A stretch of DNA of 64,000 nt from Pseudoduganella aquatica (GTDB lineage: Bacteria > Pseudomonadota > Gammaproteobacteria > Burkholderiales > Burkholderiaceae_D): assembly GCF_009857595.1 (NCBI RefSeq), contig NZ_WWCU01000001.1, positions 62,001 to 126,000 of the forward strand. The letters are read 5' to 3'. Position numbers and translations under genes: made by a program. Numbering within the stretch: the stretch's first letter is position 1; every line of letters begins with the position of its first letter. The notes beneath the pieces are model-generated. The model had not been told where the DNA came from. It worked only from the letters and a program-made list of their open reading frames with translations, and searched no databases. This document shows, piece by piece, positions 49,434 through 57,491 of this stretch.

Positions 49434-50575
49434 TCCGCCACGCTGCCGTCGAAGTGGCGCCACAGGGGATTGCGCCAGTCAGGCGCGTTCTTGCTGGCCT
49501 CGATCACGCGCTTCTCGTCGATTTCCACGCCCAGGCCCGGTTTCGGCAGCGGCTTGATGTAGCCGTTTTCGAGGTGGAAGTCCTCTTTGTTGGTGACGTA
49601 GTCCAGTACTTCGGCGCCCTTGTTGTAGTGGATGCCCATGCTCTGCTCCTGCAGCACGGCGTTGTGCGACACGAAGTCCACTTGCAGGCAGGCCGCCAGC
49701 GCGACGGGACCCAGCGGGCAGTGCGGCGCCAGCGCGATGTCATACGCCTCGGCCATGGCCGCGATCTTCACGCATTCGGTAATGCCGCCCGCGTGCGACA
49801 GGTCCGGCTGCACGATGGACAGACCGCCGGCATGGAACACATTCTTGAATTCGAAACGCGAGTACATGCGCTCGCCGGCCGCCAGCGGGATCGACGTCAT
49901 TTCGGCCAGGCGCGGATAGTATTCGGCCTGCTCGGCCAGCACCGGCTCTTCCACGAACAGGGGGCGGTAGGGCTCCAGCGCGCGCAGCAGCACTTTGGCC
50001 ATGGGCGCGGCCACGCGGCCGTGGAAGTCGATGCCGAATTCGATTTCGTTGCCGAAGGCGCTGCGGATCTCGGCGATGCGGCCCACTGCCGCGTCGACGG
50101 CGGCGGCGCTGTCGATAATGCCGAATTCCTCGGTGCCGTTCATTTTGAAGGTGTCGAAGCCCGCTTCGCGCAGGGTGCGGATGCCTTCGATCACGTCCGC
50201 CGGGCGGTCGCCGCCTACCCAGCTATAGGTTTTCATGCGGTCGCGCACCAGGCCGCCCAGCAGTTCGTACACCGGCACGCCCAGGGCCTTGCCCTTGATG
50301 TCCCACAGCGCCTGGTCGATACCGGCCATGGCGCTCATCAGGATGGCGCCACCGCGGTAGAAGCCGCCGCGGTACATGACTTGCCACAGGTCGTTGATGC
50401 GGCGCGGATCCTGGCCGATCAGGTAGGGCTCGAACTCCTGTACCGCCGTTTCCACGGTGCGGGCCTTGCCCTCGATGACAGGTTCGCCCCAGCCGACGAT
50501 GCCCTCGTCGGTTTCGATTTTGAGCAGCATCCAGCGCGGTGGCACACGGTACGTAGTCAGCTTGGTAATTTTCAT
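49427..50575 (-). CDS. dgoD: D-galactonate dehydratase
   Basis: A 382-residue enolase-superfamily enzyme, identical in length to E. coli DgoD, converting D-galactonate to 2-keto-3-deoxygalactonate. Catalytic residues align with E. coli numbering: D183 and H185 in G-I-D-F-H-G, E209, E235 in A-G-E-R-M and H285. The N-terminal [10 protein letters not shown] is DgoD-typical, so ATG 50575 was chosen. It is the first gene of the nine-gene galactose run and lies below the tandem LysR-type sites. Confidence 0.95.
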   Translation of the reverse strand: MKITKLTTYRVPPRWMLLKIETDEGIVGWGEPVIEGKARTVETAVQEFEPYLIGQDPRRINDLWQVMYRGGFYRGGAILMSAMAGIDQALWDIKGKALGVPVYELLGGLVRDRMKTYSWVGGDRPADVIEGIRTLREAGFDTFKMNGTEEFGIIDSAAAVDAAVGRIAEIRSAFGNEIEFGIDFHGRVAAPMAKVLLRALEPYRPLFVEEPVLAEQAEYYPRLAEMTSIPLAAGERMYSRFEFKNVFHAGGLSIVQPDLSHAGGITECVKIAAMAEAYDIALAPHCPLGPVALAACLQVDFVSHNAVLQEQSMGIHYNKGAEVLDYVTNKEDFHLENGYIKPLPKPGLGVEIDEKRVIEASKNAPDWRNPLWRHFDGSVAEW

Positions 50576-50630
50576 GGCGGTCAAAAGAGATGGTGTGATG
50601 GCAGTCTAGCGCGCCTACCTAACACGGAAA

Positions 50631-50668
50631 TATGCAATGTTTGCGCAAACCTATGCGGATTTGGCATA
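50631..50668. promoter_or_regulatory. Tandem LysR-type operator sites upstream of dgoD
   Basis: Two 17-bp elements of TATGC-N7-GC-rich form: TATGC-N7-GCATA at 50652-50668 (perfect arms, T-N11-A type) and TATGC-N7-GCGCA at 50631-50647. Their starts are 21 bp apart, two helical turns, as for recognition and activation sites of LysR regulators. A 12-bp perfect palindrome GTTTGCGCAAAC (50639-50650) overlaps the second. They lie 56-93 bp upstream of the dgoD start, the natural target for the GbpR-like protein. Confidence 0.55.
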
Positions 50669-50698
50669 TCGGCGGCAATGATCGTATCGTTGCATTGC

Positions 50699-50735
50699 CG
50701 TAGGGCGGGTTAGGCGCGAAGCGCCGTAACCCGCC
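50699..50735. repeat. REP-like palindrome, unit C
   Basis: CGTAGGGCGGGTTA, then GGCGC-GAA-GCGCC, then GTAACCCGCC: the same element as units A and B. It lies eight bases after the TonB-receptor stop codon and upstream of the dgoD regulatory sites, so it could also end or protect the receptor mRNA. Confidence 0.8.
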
Positions 50736-50742
50736 GCAGGGG

Positions 50743-53310
50743 TCAGAACTTATAGGTCAAACCCAGGTTATAGCGCCGCCCAAACTCCGTCACTTCCTGC
50801 TGGTACGGGTTATTGGCGCTGGTATAAACCACTTTCTGGTTGGTCAGGTTCTCGATGCCGAAGCGCAGCTGCAACTGCGGCGTGAGCTGCTTGGCCAGGT
50901 TCATGGACACAAAAGTCTCGGCCTCGTTCTCGATCAGCTGTCCCGCGCTCCAGGTAGGGTTGCGCACGAAGGCGCTGTGGTAGTTGGCCGACAGGCGCGC
51001 CTCGTAGCCATCGCGTTCGTACCACACGGTGGCGCCGCCGTTATGCCGCATCAGGCCCTCGATCGGGAAGGGGTGGCCGGCCGGGAAGTTCTCCTTGATG
51101 TCGCTGGCGGTGTACGAGTAGTTGCTGGAGATGCCGAAGCCGTTGGCGAAGGACTGCTGGTAGATCAGCTCCAGCCCGCGCACATTGCCGCCCTCGCCGT
51201 TCACCGAACGCGTGATGACTGCGCTGCGGCCGTTGATGGTGGTGGTGTCGCCGGTGATGCCGATGTAGCGGCTGATCTGCTTGTAGAACAGGCCTGCGGA
51301 CAGCAGCGAACCCTTCTCGAAATACCACTGGTAAGCCAGGTCCACCTGGTTGGCCATCATCGGTTTCAGGCCGGGGTTGCCGGCGCTGCCGGTGAGCGGC
51401 TGCGCGGGGTTCGAGTCCACGTTCAGGTTGCGCGAACCGCGCATTTCATCCAGCGGCGCGCGCGACATGGCGCGGGCCAGGCTGAAACGCACCTGGCGCT
51501 CCTGCTTTTCGTCCAGGCCGAAGATCAGGTTCAGGCTGGGCAGGAACTCGGTGTAGCTGCTGCCTTCGCTGACAGCGGTGGGTGCGGCGCCGTTCAGCGA
51601 CTGCATGCCCTCGCCGGTCTGGCGGGTGCGCACCACGCGCAGGCCCACATTGCCGCGATAGTTCTCGCCTTCCAGCTCGCCCTGGCCGTACAGCGAGGTG
51701 CTGCGCTCGGTGACCTTCCAGCCGGACAGCAGGTCGTTCTGCGTCTTCACGCGGCCGGTTGGATCAAAGGCGCTGGCGCCGAACACCTTGGTGGTGGTGC
51801 CCATGAAGTCCTTCAGCGCGATATACGGCGCAAAGCCTTTCACGACCACGCGCTCGTAGTCGGAATCGGCGATGGTGCCGCTCGGAGACAGGTTCCAGGT
51901 GGTCTGGCCGTAGCTCTTTTCGCGGTCGGTGGCGCGCGCGCCCATCTTGATGCGTTTCAGCGGGCCGGCGTCCAGGTCGCGCGAGGCGTTCAGGTGCAGC
52001 GCGGTGAGCTTGTCGTTCAGGTGGCCGTCGGTGTCCACGTACAGCGTGGCCGCGCCGAAGGCGGCGGGGTTGCCGGTGTCCTGGCCGAAGGAGTAGTCCT
52101 GGCGCTCGTTGCCGGTGAAGGCCCAGCTGATGGTGCCGTTGTTCTTGCTGAACTGGCGCAGGTCGCGCCACTGGCTGTCGCGGCCGGAGCGGGAGCTCGA
52201 CAGGTCGCCTTCCAGCTTCCATGCGCCAGCGTTGAACTTGCCGTTCAGGCCCAGGGCCAGCGTGTCCATGTCCTGCGTCCACAGCGTATCGTTGGTGGTC
52301 AGGCCCACGTCCTTCACGCTGGCGCCCACGACGTAGCCGTTGCGGATGTCCACATTGCTGTAGTTGCCCTTCTGCCAGCCGTCCCAGTTGCCCACGTCGC
52401 CGCTCCAGTGCGACAGGCCCGGCTCGCGGATCTTCGCCTGCGAGTAGTAGGCGTCGGCCGTGATGAAGGCGTCCGGGCTGGCCTTGAATTCGACCTTGCC
52501 CAATACGCTGGAGCGCTTGTCGTTGCCGCGCTTGACGCCGTCCTCGAAGCCCCATGGCGACTTGTCCACCTTGCCGTCGCCATTCAGGTCGCCGGAGTGG
52601 TCTTCGTTAAAACCCCAGTGCTTGATGTTCTTCTGCACCGAAGGCTGGTCCTGGTAGCTGAAGGCCAGCGCCACGCCCACGGTGCGGTCGTTGAACTGGT
52701 CGATATAGACGCCGCCCACGCGCGGGGCGGTCTTGTCTGCGCCCGGCACGTCCTTGGAGATGGGGTAGTACAGTGCGTCGGCGCGCAGCGTGGCCTGGCG
52801 GCCGCTGTACTTCAGCGGCTGCACTGTCTGCAGGTCGATGGTGGTGGCCACGCCGCCTTCCACCAGCTCGGCGGATTGCGTTTTATAGACGGTGGCGCCG
52901 CTCAGCGACTCGGACGGGAACTGCTCGAAGCGCACCGCGCGCGCCGGTTCGGACGAGGCCAGCTCGCGGCCGTTCAGCGTGGCGCCGATGAAGCGCGGGC
53001 CGAGGCCGCGCGCCACGATCTGGCTGGCGTTGCCCCGGTCCAGGCCGGACGACAGGCCGGGCAGGCGCGCCAGCGATTCGGCGATGGTGGTGTCCGGCAG
53101 CTTGCCGATGTCCTCGGAGGCGATTACCTCCACCATGCTGTTGGAGGCTTCCTTGACCGCCAGCGCATTGCGCACCGAGCTGCGGATGCCGGACACGGTG
53201 ACTTGCTGCACCGCTTCCGCCGCTGGCTGCGACTGGGCCATCGCTTCCGTACAGGCGAGCGGCATCGTGAACAGACTGGCGATCAGCCAGCTGAGCTTCT
53301 TTTGTTTCAT
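50743..53310 (-). CDS. TonB-dependent outer-membrane receptor (carbohydrate type)
   Basis: An 855-residue receptor. Signal peptide ends near A-M-A-Q (about residue 26); the plug domain is at about 45-160 (V-T-V-S-G-I-R, V-E-V-I-A-S-E-D-I-G-K-L-P-D, R-G-L-G-P-R-F), then a 22-stranded barrel ending in Y-N-L-G-L-T-Y-K-F. It is of the Xanthomonas/Caulobacter carbohydrate-uptake subgroup. Residues 241-249, D-L-N-G-D-G-K-V-D, form an EF-hand/dockerin-like calcium loop outside the barrel strands. It lies 28 bp after the beta-galactosidase gene, so import of galactosides or galacto-oligosaccharides is likely. Confidence 0.92.
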   Translation of the reverse strand: MKQKKLSWLIASLFTMPLACTEAMAQSQPAAEAVQQVTVSGIRSSVRNALAVKEASNSMVEVIASEDIGKLPDTTIAESLARLPGLSSGLDRGNASQIVARGLGPRFIGATLNGRELASSEPARAVRFEQFPSESLSGATVYKTQSAELVEGGVATTIDLQTVQPLKYSGRQATLRADALYYPISKDVPGADKTAPRVGGVYIDQFNDRTVGVALAFSYQDQPSVQKNIKHWGFNEDHSGDLNGDGKVDKSPWGFEDGVKRGNDKRSSVLGKVEFKASPDAFITADAYYSQAKIREPGLSHWSGDVGNWDGWQKGNYSNVDIRNGYVVGASVKDVGLTTNDTLWTQDMDTLALGLNGKFNAGAWKLEGDLSSSRSGRDSQWRDLRQFSKNNGTISWAFTGNERQDYSFGQDTGNPAAFGAATLYVDTDGHLNDKLTALHLNASRDLDAGPLKRIKMGARATDREKSYGQTTWNLSPSGTIADSDYERVVVKGFAPYIALKDFMGTTTKVFGASAFDPTGRVKTQNDLLSGWKVTERSTSLYGQGELEGENYRGNVGLRVVRTRQTGEGMQSLNGAAPTAVSEGSSYTEFLPSLNLIFGLDEKQERQVRFSLARAMSRAPLDEMRGSRNLNVDSNPAQPLTGSAGNPGLKPMMANQVDLAYQWYFEKGSLLSAGLFYKQISRYIGITGDTTTINGRSAVITRSVNGEGGNVRGLELIYQQSFANGFGISSNYSYTASDIKENFPAGHPFPIEGLMRHNGGATVWYERDGYEARLSANYHSAFVRNPTWSAGQLIENEAETFVSMNLAKQLTPQLQLRFGIENLTNQKVVYTSANNPYQQEVTEFGRRYNLGLTYKF

Positions 53311-53338
53311 GTGAACTCCCTCTCCGTTTATGATTTTT

Positions 53339-55771
53339 TTATGGTTGTACTGCCAGCGTGTAGACCGGCGTGATTTTCACGCCGCGCAGCTGCGCTACCT
53401 GCTGCTTGCCGCCGAAATCGGGGCGGCCTTCCTTGGGAAGATAGATGGGCGCGTCGGCGCGCAGCGGCAGCACCGACAAGGCCAGCGGGCCTTTGCCTGC
53501 ATGCTCCACGGCGAACTGCCAGCCGTAGCCGCTGTAATACCAGTCGTCCAGCATGCGGGTGCCGTTGAACAGGCGGCCGATGTCGCCCACGAAGTCCAGT
53601 TCCACCAGCGCGTTCTTCTCGCCTTGCGGCAGGTCGATGCGCCAGGCGGCGGCGTTGCGGAAGGATTCGGGGATAGGCTGCACGGCGGCATGCGCCAGGC
53701 CGCCCACCACCACCGGTCCGATATTCTTCGCTTCGCGCACCGGCGTGATCTTCGCTTCCAGGCGGCGCTCAGGCAGCTTGGCATCGAAGGCCTGGAACAC
53801 GCCGTCCGTGCTGGCGCGCAGCGCCACGCTGGACTTGGGCGCCTTCGGCAGCGCCGGGTAGACGGCGAAGCGGAACTCGGCGTCGCCGTCCGAGCGCATG
53901 CGCAGCGCGCCGTTGTCGAACCAGGTCTGCTGCGCGCTCAGCACCAGGCGGCGCTGGCCGGCGAACTGCTCCACCGTCATGCTTTCTGCCTGCTGCGGCG
54001 TGAGCACCAGCAGCGTGACGGGCGGCTTTTGCCCGCGCTGTATGGTGACGGCCGCGCCGGTGCCGGGGGTGATGCCCTCGACCACGACATCGCCATCGGC
54101 TTCGCTGCCGGCCTTTGCGATACGCGCGCCGGGCGCGGACAGGCGATTCGCTGCTGCGCCTTCAAACGCCAGCTCCACCGGCACGCCGGCGTTGGCGGCG
54201 AACACATAGGTGATGCCTGCCTTGCCGTTGTCCAGGCGCGCCACCGGCTGCACGGTGGCGTAGGACAGGCGGGTGCCGTCCAGGTCCATATTCACAGGCC
54301 AGATGAAGTAGCTGCCATTGGCCACATCCACCGGCTGGCGCGGGAAGGTCTTGGTACTACCGGGCAGCTGTACCGAAAAACGCAGCTGCTTTTGCGCCGG
54401 CATGGCGTACTGGCGCACGTGGTTGCTGACAAAAAGGAAACCGCTGTCGCCCTTGCTGCGCAAGGCGAAACGCGGCGTGGCCAGGTCTTCCGGGCCGGCC
54501 GGCGTCACATCCGGCTTGCGCACCGTCATGGGCGCCAGGCGGTCGCCGAAATCGCGCATGAACAGATGGTAGGGGCGCAGCTTGGCCAGCACGGGACGCT
54601 GCTGGCCGTCCGGGCCGAGCGGCGCCTGGAAGTCGTAGCTGATCATCGGCGTGTCGTTGTAGCCGCCGGACAGCGAGCTTTCTTCCAGCGAGGTCAGGTC
54701 CATGGGATTGCGGCCGCCGTGGAACATGTAGTAGCCGATCAGGTTCACGCCGGAGCCCAACTGCACCGGCAGCATGGACGCGATATCGTCCGGCGACACC
54801 ACGGTGCGGCGGCGGTACATGAACGGCAGGCCCGCGCCGTATTCCGCGCCCAGGAAGGGTGTGCTTTCCATGTCGGTGTCGGCCGTGCCCTTGCCCTTGC
54901 GCGAGGTCTGCGCGCCCAGGTCGCCGCTCACGCGGCTGTCGAAGCGGAAGGCGTAGGTTTCCTTGGGCGGCAGTTCCTTGGTGCTCTTGGCCCAGGGTTC
55001 GTCCGGGTAGCCGCCGAACACCGGCGTTACTTCGCCGGACGGGTAAACGGTCTGGTCCCAGCCGGTGACGGTGTACAGCGGCACATCCACGCCGGCCTTG
55101 CGCGCGAGCGCCTTGAGCGCGCTGATGTGCGCGGCGCCCTCGCCCGGGCCGTCCAGGTTGTATTCGTTCTCCAGCTGCACGCCGATCACCGGGCCGCCGT
55201 CCTTCCACAGCAAGCCCTTGATCTGCGCGGCGGTCTGCTGGTACAGGCGCTCCGCATGGCTCATGTATTGCGGGTCGTTGCTGCGGGTGGGCATGGCGTT
55301 CACCACCCAGTCGGGGATGCCGCCGTAGCGCACTTCGGCATGCACCCACGGCCCCATGCGCACCACAACTTCCAGCCCGGCCTTGGCGGCCAGCTGCACG
55401 AAGCGGCGCAGGTCGCGCTGGCCCTTCCAGTCGAACTGGCCGTCGCGCTGTTCGTGGTGGGACCAGATCACGTAGGTGGCGACAACGTCGATGCCGGCCG
55501 CCTTCATTTTGCGCAGCTCCGTTTCCCATTCGGCGGTGGGAGTGCGGGTGTAGTGGAACTCGCCCATCACCGGCAGCCACGGCTTGCCGCCGCGGGTCAG
55601 GTACTGGCTGTTGACGCCCAGCTTGACGCCGGCAGGCGACACGGATGCGCCCATTTGCAGCTGGTTTTCAAGCGGGGTTTTGGCGGGGGCGCTGGCGTCG
55701 ATGCGCAGCAGTGTTTCAGCGTTGGCCATGCCTGCGGCCAGCAACACGCCTAGTGCGTATGCTTTGTTCAT
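53339..55771 (-). CDS. GH35 family beta-galactosidase, secreted
   Basis: An 810-residue glycoside hydrolase. Signal peptide about 1-18 (G-M-A-N-A-E). The catalytic TIM barrel is in the first half: acid/base E203 in Q-L-E-N-E-Y-N and proposed nucleophile E310 in L-G-A-E-Y-G-A-G; M-G-E-F-H-Y-T-R-T near residue 69 is the GH35 strand-1 motif. The second half has beta-sandwich domains. It would release galactose from exogenous galactosides in the periplasm or outside. Candidate operator repeats lie upstream at 55842-55885. It shares the operon with the TonB receptor. Confidence 0.9.
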   Translation of the reverse strand: MNKAYALGVLLAAGMANAETLLRIDASAPAKTPLENQLQMGASVSPAGVKLGVNSQYLTRGGKPWLPVMGEFHYTRTPTAEWETELRKMKAAGIDVVATYVIWSHHEQRDGQFDWKGQRDLRRFVQLAAKAGLEVVVRMGPWVHAEVRYGGIPDWVVNAMPTRSNDPQYMSHAERLYQQTAAQIKGLLWKDGGPVIGVQLENEYNLDGPGEGAAHISALKALARKAGVDVPLYTVTGWDQTVYPSGEVTPVFGGYPDEPWAKSTKELPPKETYAFRFDSRVSGDLGAQTSRKGKGTADTDMESTPFLGAEYGAGLPFMYRRRTVVSPDDIASMLPVQLGSGVNLIGYYMFHGGRNPMDLTSLEESSLSGGYNDTPMISYDFQAPLGPDGQQRPVLAKLRPYHLFMRDFGDRLAPMTVRKPDVTPAGPEDLATPRFALRSKGDSGFLFVSNHVRQYAMPAQKQLRFSVQLPGSTKTFPRQPVDVANGSYFIWPVNMDLDGTRLSYATVQPVARLDNGKAGITYVFAANAGVPVELAFEGAAANRLSAPGARIAKAGSEADGDVVVEGITPGTGAAVTIQRGQKPPVTLLVLTPQQAESMTVEQFAGQRRLVLSAQQTWFDNGALRMRSDGDAEFRFAVYPALPKAPKSSVALRASTDGVFQAFDAKLPERRLEAKITPVREAKNIGPVVVGGLAHAAVQPIPESFRNAAAWRIDLPQGEKNALVELDFVGDIGRLFNGTRMLDDWYYSGYGWQFAVEHAGKGPLALSVLPLRADAPIYLPKEGRPDFGGKQQVAQLRGVKITPVYTLAVQP

Positions 55772-55841
55772 TACTCTCTCCGGGAATCTAGTTATGGTTA
55801 TTGCCAGCGAGTGTAAGTTCCGCAGCTACTATGGAAATATG

Positions 55842-55885
55842 AATAATCACGCAAGATCTATACAATAATCACATAGGTGATTATT
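55842..55885. promoter_or_regulatory. Three AATAATCAC half-sites upstream of the beta-galactosidase gene
   Basis: AATAATCAC occurs at 55842-55850 and 55864-55872 (22 bp apart) and its complement GTGATTATT at 55877-55885; the last two form a perfect 9-bp inverted repeat with a 4-bp spacer. The block is 70-115 bp upstream of the beta-galactosidase start and overlaps the stop of the FAD protein gene. It is either an operator or an AT-rich terminator-like hairpin of the upstream gene. Confidence 0.5.
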
Positions 55886-57491
55886 TCGCCGCCAGCTGCG
55901 CGGCGCGGCAGCCCCACCACGCGGCCTCCTCGAAAACGGAAAAGCCCGACAGGTCGGCATGCGCAAAGAGGATGGGGCCATCGATTTCGCGCAGCGCTTT
56001 CAGGCCGGAATTGCTGCGGAAGCCGGGCAGCGGCGCCGCCATGGCGTGTCCGCGCAGCGTGATGTCCACGCGTTCAACGCAGGACACGAACTGGGCGCCG
56101 TAGGCCGTCTTCAGATCGGCGCTGGCCAGCTCCAGCAGCTCGGCCGGCGTGGCCGTCACCATCCAGCGGCGCGCGCTCACTGGCGTGCGGTGGGACAGCG
56201 CCACGTAGGCGCTGAACACGGTTTTCTCCGGCGGCGTAACGCGGATGTCCTGATGCGTGGACACCACAAACCCCAGTCCCGGCTCCTGGTAGACCACGTT
56301 GTCCCACGCCAGCGGCGCGCGCGGCAGTTCCTCCGGAAAGCGCTTGAGCAGGAAATTGGCCACCATCCACGGCGAATAGACGGGCGTGTCGCGCTGCGGC
56401 TCGTAGCCCATTTCGCGTATGCCTTCCACCACGCGCTCGGCCACGTACAGCGGCATGGCGCAAATCGCCTTGCGCGCTTTCATCAGGTAGCTGCGGGGCT
56501 TGCCGTTTTCAAGACGGAAGCACAGCGCTTCGATGCCTGCGTTCGTGCGCTTCAGCGACACCACGGTGCCGCCCACGCGCTTCACGCCGGAAGCGCGCTC
56601 CATGCCGGAAGCCAGCGGCTGCAAGCCGCCCGGCCAGGTGAGCCAGGTGCCGTTTTCCGCATTGGCGGCGTGGCCCCAGCGGCTGCAGTAGTAGTGCAGG
56701 CCTGCCCAAGCGGACACCTGGTCGTAGCGCGCGCCGTAGTCGTCGCGGCAGCAGTAGTTCAGATACCAGTGCAGCGTGGGCGACTGGTAGCCGTTCCGCT
56801 CCAGCCACTGCTTGAGCGTGATGCCATCCAGCTTGCGCCACTCGGGATCCTCCGAGGACTGCACGGTGGGGAAGACGAAAATCCGGCGCCCGTCGCTGCC
56901 GCGCGTCTGGCGCAGGCGCTCCACTTCGGCGAAAAAGCGCTTGTGCTCCGCCAGTTCCCCGGGCGGCACGCCTTCGGTGGGAATAAAGCCCTCTTGCCAT
57001 TTTCCCTTGTACAGCAGGCGTTCTTCCGGCGCGTGCAGCAGGAAACGCTCGTCGTAGTACGGCTTTTCACCAAAGGGATCGCGCTGGATCACGCCCAGGT
57101 CCGCCAGGATTTCGCGCACATGGACGGACTCCGGCGAGGGCAGCGGCAGGTAGTGGCCGCCGGTGGGATATTCAAGGTCGCCGAAGCGGCCGCCGGCCGC
57201 GTTGCCATAGGGCTGGGGGCCATCCACCATCAGGAAGTCCTTGTTCCCCAGCTTGTTCAGCTTCCACGCAGCCGACATGCCGCCGATGCCGGAACCGAAG
57301 ATGGCGACGTCCGTTTCCAGCACCTCGGACGGCGGCGGCAAGGCGTGCCGGTCGCGCATAAAGTGGCCTTCGTCGCGGCCGGGGAAATGCAGCGTGGGCG
57401 TGATCTCCTGCCAGCGCTGGAAGGCCGCCACGCTGCCTGCGGCGGCGAGCCCGCTGGCGCCGGCCCAGACCAGGAAGGAACGGCGCAGCAT
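55881..57491 (-). CDS. Tat-exported FAD-dependent amine-oxidase-like protein
   Basis: A 536-residue flavoprotein. The N-terminus L-R-R-S-F-L-V-W-A-G has a twin-arginine motif and a following hydrophobic stretch (Tat export, folded with FAD). FAD-binding G-x-G-x-x-G lies at 66-71 (F-G-S-G-I-G-G-M), with a second G-G-R-F-G-D-L-E-Y-P-T-G-G pattern. The general fold is of NAD(P)-binding amine oxidases/desaturases. Its ATG overlaps the stop of the aminopropyltransferase gene (TGATG), so it may act on polyamines made by that enzyme; this is inference. Confidence 0.85.
   Translation of the reverse strand: MLRRSFLVWAGASGLAAAGSVAAFQRWQEITPTLHFPGRDEGHFMRDRHALPPPSEVLETDVAIFGSGIGGMSAAWKLNKLGNKDFLMVDGPQPYGNAAGGRFGDLEYPTGGHYLPLPSPESVHVREILADLGVIQRDPFGEKPYYDERFLLHAPEERLLYKGKWQEGFIPTEGVPPGELAEHKRFFAEVERLRQTRGSDGRRIFVFPTVQSSEDPEWRKLDGITLKQWLERNGYQSPTLHWYLNYCCRDDYGARYDQVSAWAGLHYYCSRWGHAANAENGTWLTWPGGLQPLASGMERASGVKRVGGTVVSLKRTNAGIEALCFRLENGKPRSYLMKARKAICAMPLYVAERVVEGIREMGYEPQRDTPVYSPWMVANFLLKRFPEELPRAPLAWDNVVYQEPGLGFVVSTHQDIRVTPPEKTVFSAYVALSHRTPVSARRWMVTATPAELLELASADLKTAYGAQFVSCVERVDITLRGHAMAAPLPGFRSNSGLKALREIDGPILFAHADLSGFSVFEEAAWWGCRAAQLAAK

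Noticed and set aside
50977..53373. 798-codon open frame on the plus strand opposite the TonB receptor gene
   Set aside because: Composition is Val/Gly/Ala/His-rich with no recognisable domain, whereas the minus strand encodes an intact receptor with signal peptide and terminal Phe.
53330..55753. 807-codon open frame on the plus strand opposite the GH35 gene
   Set aside because: It is a mirror frame of a GC-rich gene: the product is rich in Arg, Gly and His without domain patterns, while the minus strand has a signal peptide and GH35 motifs.
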